DNA of 64,000 nucleotides from Bin87 sp963666415 (GTDB lineage: Bacteria; Chloroflexota; Dehalococcoidia; Lucifugimonadales; UBA3495), in the NCBI GenBank assembly GCA_963666415.2, contig CAXXPD010000003.1, forward strand, positions 1,736,001-1,800,000, given 5' to 3'. The notes below the pieces were generated by a model that was given only the letters and a program-made list of their open reading frames with translations, did not search any database and was not told the DNA's origin. Positions 25,915-36,736 of this stretch are shown piece after piece (within the stretch, counting starts at the first letter, position 1; each line of letters opens with the position of its first letter). Position numbers and translations under genes: made by a program.

Positions 25915-25940
25915 AACGTATCTCAGCAACGTATCCCAGC
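25915..25940 (+). repeat. 13-bp tandem duplication before a luciferase-like gene
   Basis: AACGTATCTCAGC (25915-25927) is followed by AACGTATCCCAGC (25928-25940), then GAGGTAAGG and the ATG at 25952. It ends one base before the ribosome-binding site, like the other arrays in this window. Confidence 0.8.
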
Positions 25941-25951
25941 GAGGTAAGGCA

Positions 25952-26902
25952 ATGGCTACCAAACGAATCGGATTGCACGCCGGCGCTCCCAGCGCCGAAG
26001 TATCTCTGGACCTCATGCGGCGCGCCGAAGCCGCCGGCATCAATGCCACCTGGCTCACCACCGGCGGAACCGGACTCGACGCTCTGACGCTCTTCGCGGC
26101 CTCTTCCGTGCAAACGGATAACATCCTCTACGGAACCTCTATCGTCCCCACGTATCCGAGACATCCCATCGTCGTGGCCCAGCAGGTGCAGGTCATCGAC
26201 CAGTTGGCGCCGGGCCGGCTGCGTCTTGGCCTGGGCCCCAGCCACCGCCCCAGCATGCGCTCAATGTTCGGGTTCAATCTGCGCGCACCGTTGACCAACT
26301 TGCGCGAATATCTGCAAATCCTGCGGGACCTGCTGCATACGGGCTCAGTCGATTTCGACGGCCAGGAGTATACCGCCCATGCCAGCATCCCGGCGCCGGT
26401 GGACGTTCCAGTGATGGCCTCGGCCCTGCAGGAAGGCTCTTTTGAGCTGTGCGGCGAGCTGGCCGACGGAGCCATCAGTTGGGTATCGCCGGCGGTTTAT
26501 CTGCGCGACAAGGCCCTGCCAGCCATGCGCCGGGGCTCCGACCAGGCCGGACGCGAAACTCCGCCGCTGATCGCCCACGCGCCGGTCTGCATCAGCGACG
26601 ACGAAGGCGCCATTCGTCTGGCTGTGCAGCAGCAGCTGTCCAACTACCCGCGCATGCCTTTCTACCAACGGATGTGGGCGGCCGCCGGCTACCCGGAGGC
26701 GGCCGAGGAAACCTGGAGCGACGCCATGATCGCCGCCACCGTTTTGACCGGAGATGACGACGCCGTGGGCGAACGCATGACGGCAATGCTGGATATGGGC
26801 ATGACCGAATTGCTGGTAACGCCGGTTCTCGCCGGGGATGATCCGGAGGGGGCGATGGAGCGCACCATCTCGCTACTTGGCAAGGTCGCCCAATCCCTCT
26901 AA
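25952..26902 (+). CDS. Luciferase-like (LLM) flavin/F420 oxidoreductase
   Basis: A 316-residue bacterial-luciferase-like TIM barrel. Seen: an N-terminal RAEAAGINATWLTTGGTGLDAL, NILYGTSIVPTYPRHPIVVAQQVQVIDQLAPGRLRLGLGPSHRPS, typical of the F420-dependent 5,10-methylene-H4MPT reductase-like branch, and LREYLQILRDLLHTGSVDFDGQEY. The cofactor (FMN or F420) cannot be told from sequence by eye. I chose ATG 25952 with GAGGTAAGG upstream over an in-frame ATG at 25880 that lies before the tandem repeat. A second LLM gene follows after 37 bp. Confidence 0.87.
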   Translation: MATKRIGLHAGAPSAEVSLDLMRRAEAAGINATWLTTGGTGLDALTLFAASSVQTDNILYGTSIVPTYPRHPIVVAQQVQVIDQLAPGRLRLGLGPSHRPSMRSMFGFNLRAPLTNLREYLQILRDLLHTGSVDFDGQEYTAHASIPAPVDVPVMASALQEGSFELCGELADGAISWVSPAVYLRDKALPAMRRGSDQAGRETPPLIAHAPVCISDDEGAIRLAVQQQLSNYPRMPFYQRMWAAAGYPEAAEETWSDAMIAATVLTGDDDAVGERMTAMLDMGMTELLVTPVLAGDDPEGAMERTISLLGKVAQSL

Positions 26903-26939
26903 CCGGACACCGACTGTCCATCACTCCGGAGTGACCAAC

Positions 26940-28040
26940 ATGAAGCTCGGCCTGTTCAACATGCCCCTGCATCCGCCGGGTCGGCTCCACGCCGATACCT
27001 ACGACGAAGACCTGGAGTTGATGGCCTTTGCCGATGAGCTGGGCTATTCCGAGGCGTGGATTGGCGAACATTTCACCACTGAATGGGAAAATATGCCGGC
27101 CCCCGACCTGTTTATATCGCGGGCGTTGGGGGTTACGAAGAACCTGATTATGGGCACGGGGGTCTCACTGCTCGCTTTCCACGATCCGGTGATGATTGCC
27201 CACCGCATGGCGATGCTGGACCACCTGGCCAGAGGGCGTTTCTTCTTCGGCATCGGCTCTGGTGGTGTGCCCACCGACTCGGAGATGTTCGGGTCAACCC
27301 GAGAATCGGGCCAGCAGCGCAGCAAAATGCGCGAAGCCGCCGAACTCATCGTCAAGATGTGGACCAGCGATGACCCGGCAGGCTTCCACTTCCAGGGCGA
27401 GCATTACGACGTTACGGTGCCCGCATCGCGTCCCGAAATGGGCCTGGCCTACCATATGCGCCCCTTTCAGAAACCCTACCCGCCCATCGCCGTCGCGGGC
27501 AGCAGCCCACTGTCGCCCACTCTCGAAATTGCCGGCGAGATGGGATGGTGGCCCATGAGCACCCTGTTTCTGCATCACACCCACCTGCCCAACCATTGGG
27601 ACGCCTACACTCGCGGCGCTCAAACCGGCGGCCGTTCCGTGTCCAGGTCGCAGTGGCGCATTGCCCGTGAAGTCTACGTGGCGGACTCAACTGAGCAGGC
27701 GGTGCAAGAGGTGATGTCCGGACCGCCGGCCACCACGTTCAACAAGTACTTCATTCCGTTGTTGGGCCACGGCCAGCGGGGACTCGACGGCATCAAAACC
27801 AGCCCCGACCTGCCGGATTCCGCTCTGACGCCCGAGTACATGCTGAACAATTTCTGGATAGTGGGCGACCCCGACGAGTGCGCCCGCCAGATCCGACAGC
27901 TGTACGAGGACACCGGCGGCTTCGGCACGCTGCTAGTCCTTTGCCACGACTGGGGAACCGACCGCGCCAGGGGCCTGCGCTCGCTGGAACTCCTGGCTAA
28001 AGCAACTCTGCCACAATTGGACGACCTCACGGCGGTTTGA
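26940..28040 (+). CDS. Luciferase-like FMN monooxygenase
   Basis: A 366-residue LLM-class protein resembling alkanal or alkane monooxygenase-type flavoenzymes. Seen: MKLGLFNMPLHPPGR, ADELGYSEAWIGEHFTTEWENMPAPDLFIS, GTGVSLLAFHDPVMIAHRMAMLDHLARGRFFFGIGSGGVPTDSEMFG and QRSKMREAAELIVKMW. The EHF motif and GxGxGG phosphate loop are as in two-component FMN monooxygenases, which use O2 to oxygenate organic substrates. GGAG lies upstream of ATG 26940; an in-frame ATG at 26838 falls inside the previous gene and is rejected. The small ABM gene follows at once. Confidence 0.88.
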   Translation: MKLGLFNMPLHPPGRLHADTYDEDLELMAFADELGYSEAWIGEHFTTEWENMPAPDLFISRALGVTKNLIMGTGVSLLAFHDPVMIAHRMAMLDHLARGRFFFGIGSGGVPTDSEMFGSTRESGQQRSKMREAAELIVKMWTSDDPAGFHFQGEHYDVTVPASRPEMGLAYHMRPFQKPYPPIAVAGSSPLSPTLEIAGEMGWWPMSTLFLHHTHLPNHWDAYTRGAQTGGRSVSRSQWRIAREVYVADSTEQAVQEVMSGPPATTFNKYFIPLLGHGQRGLDGIKTSPDLPDSALTPEYMLNNFWIVGDPDECARQIRQLYEDTGGFGTLLVLCHDWGTDRARGLRSLELLAKATLPQLDDLTAV

Positions 28041-28093
28041 AGAACCCGAAGATTAGCCAACCCAACCCACACCGGACTCGACAGGAGGCCACC

Positions 28094-28420
28094 ATGTTCA
28101 TCGCAACCAACCGCATCCAGGTAAAAACCGGCTACGGGGACACGCTAGAAAGTATGTTCAAGGCCCGCGGATCCGTGCAGGATCATCCCGGCTTCATCAG
28201 CTTCGAGCTCTGGAAGATGACCAAAACCCCAGACCACGAGGATTTCCTCGTCGTAACCCACTGGCAGAACGAGGAACACCATCAGACCTGGGTGAAAAGC
28301 GATGCTTTCCGCTCGGCCCACGCCGGCGGCCCGCCCGATTTCCTGCTGGGCCCGGGCGAGTTCCACACCTACGATGTGGTGCACCGCCTGGAAGCCTCGG
28401 GCGTGGCGGCGGCGGACTGA
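28094..28420 (+). CDS. ABM/IsdG-like small monooxygenase
   Basis: A 108-residue antibiotic-biosynthesis-monooxygenase domain, similar to HmoB/IsdG heme-degrading and quinol-type oxygenases. Seen: MFIATNRIQVKTGYGDTLESMF, DHPGFISFELWKMTKTPDHEDFLVVTHWQNEEHHQTWVKSDAFRSAH, with the W..NEE...W...F..AH pattern of the family. It would work as a dimer. Heme degradation versus small-molecule oxygenation cannot be decided. AGGAGG lies 4 bp before ATG 28094. It follows two luciferase-like oxygenases on the same strand and may act with them. Confidence 0.8.
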   Translation: MFIATNRIQVKTGYGDTLESMFKARGSVQDHPGFISFELWKMTKTPDHEDFLVVTHWQNEEHHQTWVKSDAFRSAHAGGPPDFLLGPGEFHTYDVVHRLEASGVAAAD

Positions 28421-28451
28421 GCAGAAAGCGAAAGGCAAGAGGAGCGGCATC

Positions 28452-29090
28452 ATGACATCCGGTTTGAGCGCTCGAATCGCTCCCGACGATGCTTTTGTGC
28501 TTGACCCGAAGCATTTGGGTATCGCGGCCATGGGGCGCGACTTGGAAGAGCTGTTTTCGGATTTTTGTCGCTACAACCGGGAAAGTGCTTGGCAATTCGA
28601 GCTCAGCCCGGAGCGAACGATAATTGCGATGCCACCAATAAATCACCCCGGCGACGCTCACGAAAGCGCTTTGTTTCTTCAGTTAGGAGTGTGGGTAATC
28701 GGGTTTGGCGGTCATACTCGCGATTCCAACGCGGCGTTTCGGATGCCCAACGGCGGCCTTCTGGCGCCAGATGCCTCATGGACGTCCCCTGAGCAGTGGG
28801 CAACTCATCCGCATCCGTCCGGGGAACCCAACCTGTTTTGTCCCGACTTCGTGGTGGAGATTCGCTCCGGTTCGGACAACATCGCGCCCCTCCAGGCCAA
28901 AATGCAACTCTACCTGAACAATGGCACGCGCTTGGGCTGGTTAATCGACCCGCAAAACCGACGGGTTCACATTTACCGAGAAGGTCAAGAGGAACCGGAA
29001 GTGCTAGAAGGCCCGGAGACAGTTTCCGGAGAGGAAGTGCTGCCCCGGTTCACCTTTGAAATCGCTCGCTGGATTTTCAACGTAACCTGA
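28452..29090 (+). CDS. Uma2 family (DUF820) predicted nuclease
   Basis: A 212-residue protein of the Uma2/DUF820 family, with a PD-(D/E)XK endonuclease-like fold. Seen: FELSPERTIIAMPPINHPGDAHESALFLQLGVWV, FRMPNGGLLAPDASW, FCPDFVVEIRSGSDNIAPLQAKMQLYLNNGTRLGWLIDPQNRRVHIYR. The PDFVVEIRS...LQAKM segment carries the D...ExR/K catalytic pattern. The biological role of this family, abundant in Chloroflexota and Cyanobacteria, is unsettled. ATG 28452 follows the ABM stop by 31 bp, with AGAGGAG upstream. A bidirectional terminator follows. Confidence 0.85.
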   Translation: MTSGLSARIAPDDAFVLDPKHLGIAAMGRDLEELFSDFCRYNRESAWQFELSPERTIIAMPPINHPGDAHESALFLQLGVWVIGFGGHTRDSNAAFRMPNGGLLAPDASWTSPEQWATHPHPSGEPNLFCPDFVVEIRSGSDNIAPLQAKMQLYLNNGTRLGWLIDPQNRRVHIYREGQEEPEVLEGPETVSGEEVLPRFTFEIARWIFNVT

Positions 29091-29117
29091 CTTGGCAAGG
29101 CTGCCGCTAAAAAAGGA

Positions 29118-29146
29118 AAAAGGCCCCAGCGTTGCTGGGGCCTTTT
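29118..29146. terminator. Bidirectional intrinsic terminator (Uma2 gene / 23S-fMet unit)
   Basis: A perfect 13-bp stem AAAAGGCCCCAGC/GCTGGGGCCTTTT with a GTT loop. The flanking A- and T-runs allow termination in both directions. It closes the plus-strand Uma2 transcript and the minus-strand 23S-tRNA transcript, which ends 13 bp away at the tRNA. Confidence 0.9.
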
Positions 29147-29158
29147 AGTTACGACTTT

Positions 29159-29233
29159 TGGTAGCGGGGGTTGGACTCGAACCAACGACCTTCGGGTTAT
29201 GAGCCCGACGAGCTGCCACTGCTCCACCCCGCA
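29159..29233 (-). tRNA. Initiator tRNA-fMet (CAU)
   Basis: A 75-nt tRNA including an encoded CCA. The anticodon stem-loop is CGGGCTCATAACCCG: three consecutive G:C pairs next to the CAU anticodon loop, the initiator hallmark. Position 1 is U and 72 is U, so the first pair is unpaired as needed for formylation, but with an unusual U-U in place of the E. coli C-A mismatch. T-arm GTTGGTTCGAGTCCAAC is normal. It lies 80 bp downstream of the 23S rRNA on the same strand, before a shared terminator. Confidence 0.95.
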
Positions 29234-29240
29234 GAGATGA

Positions 29241-29317
29241 AGCCAACTGAACAGGAAGTTTGAACTTGATCTATAAACGATCCGAACCGAGCCAAGAGAT
29301 TTTGAAGCTCTTAGCGT

Positions 29318-29326
<9 letters not shown>
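29241..29326 (-). other. 3' arm of the long pre-23S processing stem
   Basis: Complementary to 32359-32430. The inner 14 bp (AGCGTGGGTCAAAT) match perfectly, and pairing continues with few mismatches through GAAGCTCT, CCGAACCGAG and CTGAACAGGAAGTTTGAACTT. This arm fills the whole spacer between 23S and tRNA-fMet; it contains no 5S rRNA. Confidence 0.8.
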
Positions 29327-32358
<3,032 letters not shown>

Positions 32359-32367
<9 letters not shown>

Positions 32368-32430
32368 ACGCTAGGAACTTCAAATTCACTAGACTCGGTT
32401 CTTACAGTTCAAAACTTCCTATTCAGTTGT
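32359..32430 (-). other. 5' arm of the long pre-23S processing stem
   Basis: Pairs with 29241-29326 to form a stalk of about 70 bp bringing both ends of 23S together, presumably the RNase III-type processing substrate. Conserved blocks in both arms include ATTTGACCCACGCTA, CTTCAAA, CTCGGTTC, AGTTCAAA and ACTTCCT-TTCAGTTG. Confidence 0.8.
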
Positions 32431-32522
32431 TAATCTGCCCAACTGCCCGTGCTCTGGGACCTTTCGGACCCGGCTCAACAGGTTTCCTCAGAAACCCCTT
32501 TCGGCTCAGTTGGTAAAAAAGG

Positions 32523-32551
32523 AGTATAGGGGCAACCTTGGCACCCGTCAA
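32523..32551 (-). promoter_or_regulatory. Promoter of the 23S-fMet unit
   Basis: On the minus strand TTGACG (32551-32546), a 17-bp spacer and TATACT (32528-32523). It lies about 155 bp before mature 23S. The leader contains a small hairpin GGTTTC-TGAG-GAAACC (32496-32481). It shows that 23S is transcribed independently of 16S. Confidence 0.75.
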
Positions 32552-32588
32552 GGGCCAAACCCCACGAATTTCAGCCGGCCAATCGAAC

Positions 32589-33440
32589 CTAACGGCCCAC
32601 GAATGGCGGCATACCACGGTTTTTGTCCAGGAACCACTGCACGGCAATTTTGTGGTCCTCAGTCCGCCGCACGTGCTCCTGCGCCGCCGACGCCATTTCC
32701 AGCGCTTCCCGGAAGGTCAGATCCATGCTCTGTTGAACCAAGTATTTGGTCAGGGAGTGGGCCACGGTCGGCCCTTTGGCGATGCGCGTCGCCAACTCCA
32801 TGGTGCCTTCCATCAACTGGTCGTCGGGAAAACTCTTGCTGGCTAACCCGATGCGCACCGCGTCTTCGCCGCCCATCCAGTCCCCGGTGTACTGCAGCAG
32901 CAACGTGTTGCTGGTGCCGATGAGCTTGGGCAACTGCCAGCAACTGCCGTCCCCCGGAATCAGACCGTTGAGGACGAACCGCTCCGACAACCTCCCGCTG
33001 TCGCCAACCACCCTGATGTCGCACGACAGCGCCAGGCCGCAGCCAACGCCGGCCGCCGGCCCATTTACCATCGCAATCGAAGGCTTCTGCAGGTTGTGGA
33101 TGCGTAGCGGTACGAAGTTGACCCGGGGCCCGCTTTCGACGCTCTGGCGCCGCCCCAGCATGTATTCCATCTTGCCCCAGGTCAGCGGTTCATCCTCCGC
33201 CTGACCTTCACGTTCCTCAATACGCTGGCGGAACCCGCGCACGTTGGCGCCGGAGCAAAACGACGGGTCGGTGCCGGTGAGCAGCAGAACGCGCTCTTCC
33301 GGGTTGTTTTCAAATTCGTCCAACCGCTCGAACATCTCGCCGGCCATCTGGGTACCCAGGGCGTTCCGCGTCGGCGGGTCGTGCATCGTCATCACGAGCA
33401 CGCCGTCCACCACCTCCGTCTTGATAAACTCGTATGCCAT
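32589..33440 (-). CDS. Enoyl-CoA hydratase/isomerase family protein
   Basis: A 283-residue crotonase-fold protein. Seen: VVDGVLVMTMHDPPTRNALGTQMAGEM, LLLTGTDPSFCSGANVRGF (first oxyanion-hole segment), and KPSIAMVNGPAAGVGCGLALSCDIRVVGD (second oxyanion-hole segment, GxGxG). It would bind acyl-CoA and add water across, or isomerise, a double bond; exact substrate unknown. One acidic catalytic position is replaced by glycine-rich sequence (LIPGDGSCWQLPKLIG), so hydratase activity is not certain. It stands alone, directly upstream of the 23S promoter on the same strand. Confidence 0.87.
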   Translation of the reverse strand: MAYEFIKTEVVDGVLVMTMHDPPTRNALGTQMAGEMFERLDEFENNPEERVLLLTGTDPSFCSGANVRGFRQRIEEREGQAEDEPLTWGKMEYMLGRRQSVESGPRVNFVPLRIHNLQKPSIAMVNGPAAGVGCGLALSCDIRVVGDSGRLSERFVLNGLIPGDGSCWQLPKLIGTSNTLLLQYTGDWMGGEDAVRIGLASKSFPDDQLMEGTMELATRIAKGPTVAHSLTKYLVQQSMDLTFREALEMASAAQEHVRRTEDHKIAVQWFLDKNRGMPPFVGR

Positions 33441-33524
33441 AGCAGGACCTCACATTACTCCGACCCACGCCGGAGCCTAGATTGCCCTGCATTCTACCCA
33501 AGGCGTGGGCCGCCGGCTACCGAA

Positions 33525-33577
33525 CAACCCCGGAACCCGGGGCCTCCGGGCAACCCCGGCACCCCGGGGCCTCCGCC
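33525..33577 (+). repeat. 26/27-bp GC-rich tandem duplication upstream of the MOSC gene
   Basis: CAACCCCGGAACCCGGGGCC followed by TCCGGG (33525-33550) is repeated with two differences as CAACCCCGGCACCCCGGGGC followed by CTCCGCC (33551-33577). Each unit contains a CCCGGG-type palindrome. It lies 105 bp before the MOSC start codon, in the divergent gap with enoyl-CoA hydratase. Confidence 0.75.
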
Positions 33578-33681
33578 TGTTTCCGTCGCGCCGCGTCGTT
33601 TGCCAATCTTTCCCGCCGTACCTTACAATCCCGGTATCTGAATTCCCATCCGAATCCGAAGCCAATCCGAGGAGACACTTC

Positions 33682-34119
33682 ATGCAATCCGGTAACATCG
33701 TGAATCTCCACATCGCCCGCGTCAAAGGCACTCCCTCCGATCCGGTGGAATCTGCGCGCGCAATCTCAGCAGAAGGCCTGGATGGCGATCGCAGCCGCAA
33801 CCCCAGGAACTTGCGCCAAGTGCTGGTTATGGACAAGGAAACCCTGGACAAATACGGCCTTCAACCCGGACAGGTCAAGGAAAACATCACCATTACCGGC
33901 ATGGATCTGTCCCAGGCCACCCAGGGCAACGTGTTCTTCATCGGCACGGAAGACAACCACGTTACGCTGGAGGTAACTGGCGATTGCGAGCCTTGCCAGA
34001 AAATGGACGCCCTGATCCCGGGCTTGCAAAAGGAAATCTTTGGGCGACGCGGCATCCTGACCGTCGTGTTGCAAGGCGGCGAAATTAACGTCGGTGACAC
34101 CGTCCGGCTGGAACCTTAA
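33682..34119 (+). CDS. MOSC domain protein
   Basis: A 145-residue single MOSC domain, the fold found at the C-terminus of molybdenum-cofactor sulfurases and in YiiM/mARC proteins that handle sulfur or N-hydroxylated compounds. Seen: IVNLHIARVKGTPSDPV at the start, GLDGDRSRNPRNLRQVLVMDKETL, QVKENITITGMDLSQ and VTGDCEPCQKMDALIPGLQKEIFGRRGILTVVLQGGEINVGDTV with the conserved cysteine in the C-E-P-C motif. ATG 33682 has GGAG 8 bp upstream; an upstream in-frame ATG at 33505 precedes the GC-rich repeats and is rejected. Confidence 0.85.
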   Translation: MQSGNIVNLHIARVKGTPSDPVESARAISAEGLDGDRSRNPRNLRQVLVMDKETLDKYGLQPGQVKENITITGMDLSQATQGNVFFIGTEDNHVTLEVTGDCEPCQKMDALIPGLQKEIFGRRGILTVVLQGGEINVGDTVRLEP

Positions 34120-34217
34120 ACCCGTCAATTCCAGGGGCGGCACAAATACCCAGCTCGTCTCCAGCCGCACCAACCACTGCTCACGCCATATCACAGTCGG
34201 GCCGCATGAGGTGCGAC

Positions 34218-35000
34218 ATGGCTATTCCAGCACAGCCACCTCGGTCCACATCGACCAGCAACTTCGCGGTCGACGACGAGCGGGGCCTGGTAATCTTCAG
34301 AGCCGCCATCCCAAGGATGTATCTGTGGATGGTCGCCGGAGCGACCGCCACTGGCGTTGTGGCGTGGCTTACGCATCTGACCGGGTTGGTTGATGACACT
34401 GGTGTCGCCGGGTACGCCATCTGCATCGTGGTCTGGCTGGCCGGACTGTTTGCCCTGTCTGTATTCGTCGGGCGGATGGGCGCCCGCCGGTTGACTTTGC
34501 TCTATCTGTCATTCTGCGTCGTGGGCGGGCTGACGTCAGCACGGGTGTTCGGCGACTACACCAACGAATCGATAGTAGCAGCGTGTGTGTTAACCGCCGC
34601 GACTTTCGCGCTGATGGCAGTCATAACCCTGGTTAAAGGCCGCGAACTGTACACGAGATTGCCGCTTCTTCTGCTGGCCGTGCTGGCCGTGCTGGTTGCC
34701 GTGGTCTTGAGTGCCCTCACCGACGCCGGATTCTGGGGATGGACGCTCACCGTGATTCTGCCACCACTGTCATTGCTGATGGTTGCGTTGGGCATCAACA
34801 AAGCGCAGGCATCAGCGCTGGAAACGGTGTGGCAAGAGGTGACGCAACCGGTTCACCATGTTGCCATCCGTGGAGCGATCGGTCCGTACATCACGCTGTT
34901 CACCATCGTCATCAACTCCACGGGATCGCAACACACCATTTTCCAGGGACGCCTGGCCGACCGCGGAGAGAGCGTCAGACCTGGTGGTAAACAGAGCTGA
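34218..35000 (+). CDS. Seven-helix membrane protein, Bax inhibitor-1/YccA-like
   Basis: 260 residues with seven hydrophobic segments: about 37-60, 66-86, 91-111, 116-137, 147-166, 172-192 and 225-240. The pattern of an N-terminal soluble stretch (FAVDDERGLVIFRAAIPRMYLWMV), short loops and a C-terminal segment resembles the BI-1/UPF0005 family, whose members act as Ca2+ leak channels or FtsH modulators. The similarity is by layout, so the call is tentative. ATG 34218 has GAGGTG 4 bp upstream; an ATG at 34206 is also in frame. Confidence 0.55.
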   Translation: MAIPAQPPRSTSTSNFAVDDERGLVIFRAAIPRMYLWMVAGATATGVVAWLTHLTGLVDDTGVAGYAICIVVWLAGLFALSVFVGRMGARRLTLLYLSFCVVGGLTSARVFGDYTNESIVAACVLTAATFALMAVITLVKGRELYTRLPLLLLAVLAVLVAVVLSALTDAGFWGWTLTVILPPLSLLMVALGINKAQASALETVWQEVTQPVHHVAIRGAIGPYITLFTIVINSTGSQHTIFQGRLADRGESVRPGGKQS

Positions 35001-35038
35001 CCAAACAATCTGCGCCACAGAGAATCCCGCATAGGACG

Positions 35039-35066
35039 AAAAAAGGGGAGGCTTTTCAACCTCCCC
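35039..35066 (-). terminator. Intrinsic terminator of the MmgE/PrpD gene
   Basis: On the minus strand GGGGAGG, an 8-nt loop, CCTCCCC and six T residues (35044-35039). It lies 50 bp after the MmgE/PrpD stop and is convergent with the BI-1-like gene. Confidence 0.85.
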
Positions 35067-35115
35067 CGAATAGCACGCAACCTGCGAATAGTAGGCAACT
35101 TGGACCGTTGGGCGG

Positions 35116-36483
35116 TTAGCGAACCAGCGTTCCCCGGATCGCCGAGCCTACGTCCTGCACCTCGGTAACATCGTGCCACTGTTGCACGGCATCCTCGATG
35201 CGTTCCTCCGACAGCACCCTAGCCACGTTCTCCCGGAACTTGCTGGCGATGTTTTCCATGCCCCAAGGATTTACCTGGCTGCCCAGAATCTCGCCGCGCG
35301 GGGTTTCGTGATCGAAAACTCGCCCATCGTTCAGCGTGATGCGAATGGGCACGCCCTTGGATACGGTGCTGCCACCCAGCTCCCACTTGGACTGCACCCG
35401 TAGGGACACCCGTTCCATCATGTCCTGCACCGCCGGTTCGGCGATCTTGTCATTTGTGAAAGTGTCGATACCGACTTCGCCATCCACCAGCGCCGCCGCC
35501 ATATTGTACTTGGCGCTGAACTTGCCTTTCAGGTCGGACTCAGGCTCTTCGTACAGCATGACCGTGGAGGCGTAGGACTGCACAACTTCGGCATTGGCGA
35601 TGTCCTGATGCGAAAATTCGTGCTCCCGCATCAACCCAAAGATACTGTCCAGCATGGCGTGGTTGCCGCCGCAGGACGGATACTTCTTGATAATCAGCGC
35701 GTCCTGCACCCGGAAGGGTTTGCCCAACTGCTGGGCGGCTGCTTCCAGGTCAACGCCCTCTTCCCCGATGACGGTGGCGGTGAAACCCACCGGATGCTCC
35801 AGAATCTGGTCGCCGGCGGTGAAACCGCGTTGCGCCAGTTGCGCGGCCATCACGCCGTCGCGGCAAGTCATGCCGGCGTGCAATGGCTTGGTCATCGTGC
35901 CAAAGTTGTGAATGACACCAGACGCCATCGAGCCGGCCATGCCCAGCGCCATCGACGTCTGTTGGGCGTCCAGTTTGAGCAGCTTGGCGCAGGCCGCCGC
36001 CGCCGCCAGCCTGCCCAGAATCGCAGTGCTGTGGAAGCCGCGGTGCATCTGCTGGCTGTGGTAGTGCGTGGCGTAGTCCACCGCCAAACCAACCTCACAG
36101 CCCACGATGTAGGCCTCCATCAGGTCGCGGCCGGTGGCGCCGATGCTCTCGCCCAGGGCCAGCAACGCCGGGAAAATCGCAACCGTCGGGTGCCCGAAGC
36201 CGCCGAAGTCGTCGTAATCCAGCGCGTGGCCCATTGTGCCGTTAACCAGCGCCGCGTTCTGCACCGAGGTGCGCTCGCCGGAGGCCAGGATCGTGGCTTC
36301 TTCGGTTCCGCCCAACTCTCCGGCATAGCTCCGAATGATCTCCCCAACCTTCTGAGTAGAGCCGGCCAGAATAACGCCGAGCAGGTCAAAACAGGACTCG
36401 TTCGCCACCCTGATCGCATCCGGGGGTATGTCCTCGTAGGTAGTATCAACGATCCACTTGGCTACCATTTCCGTTGCACCCAT
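35116..36483 (-). CDS. MmgE/PrpD family protein
   Basis: A 455-residue MmgE/PrpD protein; known members are 2-methylcitrate dehydratase, cis-aconitate decarboxylase and iminodisuccinate epimerase. Seen: NESCFDLLGVILAGS, VNGTMGHALDYDDFGGFGHPTVAIFPALLALGE with the family HxxDYDD-type motif, YIVGCEVGLAVDYATHYHSQQMHRGFHSTAILGRLAAAAACAKLL, and IIKKYPSCGGNHAMLDSIF. AAGGAGG lies 7 bp before ATG 36483, which decides the start over the in-frame ATG at 36558. It has its own promoter candidate and terminator, so it is monocistronic. The substrate is unknown. Confidence 0.88.
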   Translation of the reverse strand: MGATEMVAKWIVDTTYEDIPPDAIRVANESCFDLLGVILAGSTQKVGEIIRSYAGELGGTEEATILASGERTSVQNAALVNGTMGHALDYDDFGGFGHPTVAIFPALLALGESIGATGRDLMEAYIVGCEVGLAVDYATHYHSQQMHRGFHSTAILGRLAAAAACAKLLKLDAQQTSMALGMAGSMASGVIHNFGTMTKPLHAGMTCRDGVMAAQLAQRGFTAGDQILEHPVGFTATVIGEEGVDLEAAAQQLGKPFRVQDALIIKKYPSCGGNHAMLDSIFGLMREHEFSHQDIANAEVVQSYASTVMLYEEPESDLKGKFSAKYNMAAALVDGEVGIDTFTNDKIAEPAVQDMMERVSLRVQSKWELGGSTVSKGVPIRITLNDGRVFDHETPRGEILGSQVNPWGMENIASKFRENVARVLSEERIEDAVQQWHDVTEVQDVGSAIRGTLVR

Positions 36484-36580
36484 AGCCAGTAACCTCCTTG
36501 TAATGCAGGCGAGATCGTCTCGCCCCCATGTTTTGCCGTCTCTGGTCGTTTCAAACACCGGTCACGCCGGATTGATACCG

Positions 36581-36610
36581 ATTATATCAACCCGCCCAAG
36601 CCAATGCGAA
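36581..36610 (-). promoter_or_regulatory. Promoter candidate of the MmgE/PrpD gene
   Basis: On the minus strand TTCGCA (36610-36605), an 18-bp spacer and a perfect TATAAT (36586-36581). It is about 100 bp upstream of the ATG at 36483. Confidence 0.5.
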
Positions 36611-36656
36611 CGATGCGCCGACAACGATCAGAGTCTTTCGTTTTTCCGTGCAACAA

Positions 36657-36727
36657 CTTCCCTTTATCCGCCCAAACACCTTCCTGCTTGCCTGCCCAAA
36701 CATTTCCCTTCTTGTCCGCCCTAAAAT
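36657..36727. repeat. Three approx. 24-bp imperfect tandem repeats
   Basis: Units at 36657-36679, 36680-36703 and 36704-36727 share CTTCC, then CCGCCCAAACA or a variant of it (CTGCCCAAACA, CCGCCCTAAAA). No coding or known regulatory role is seen. Confidence 0.65.
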
Positions 36728-36736
36728 CTGCGCGCT

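Noticed and set aside
29234..29317. A possible 5S rRNA between 23S and tRNA-fMet
   Set aside because: The spacer is only about 80 nt and consists of the 23S processing-stem arm; no 5S sequence is seen there or upstream of 23S.
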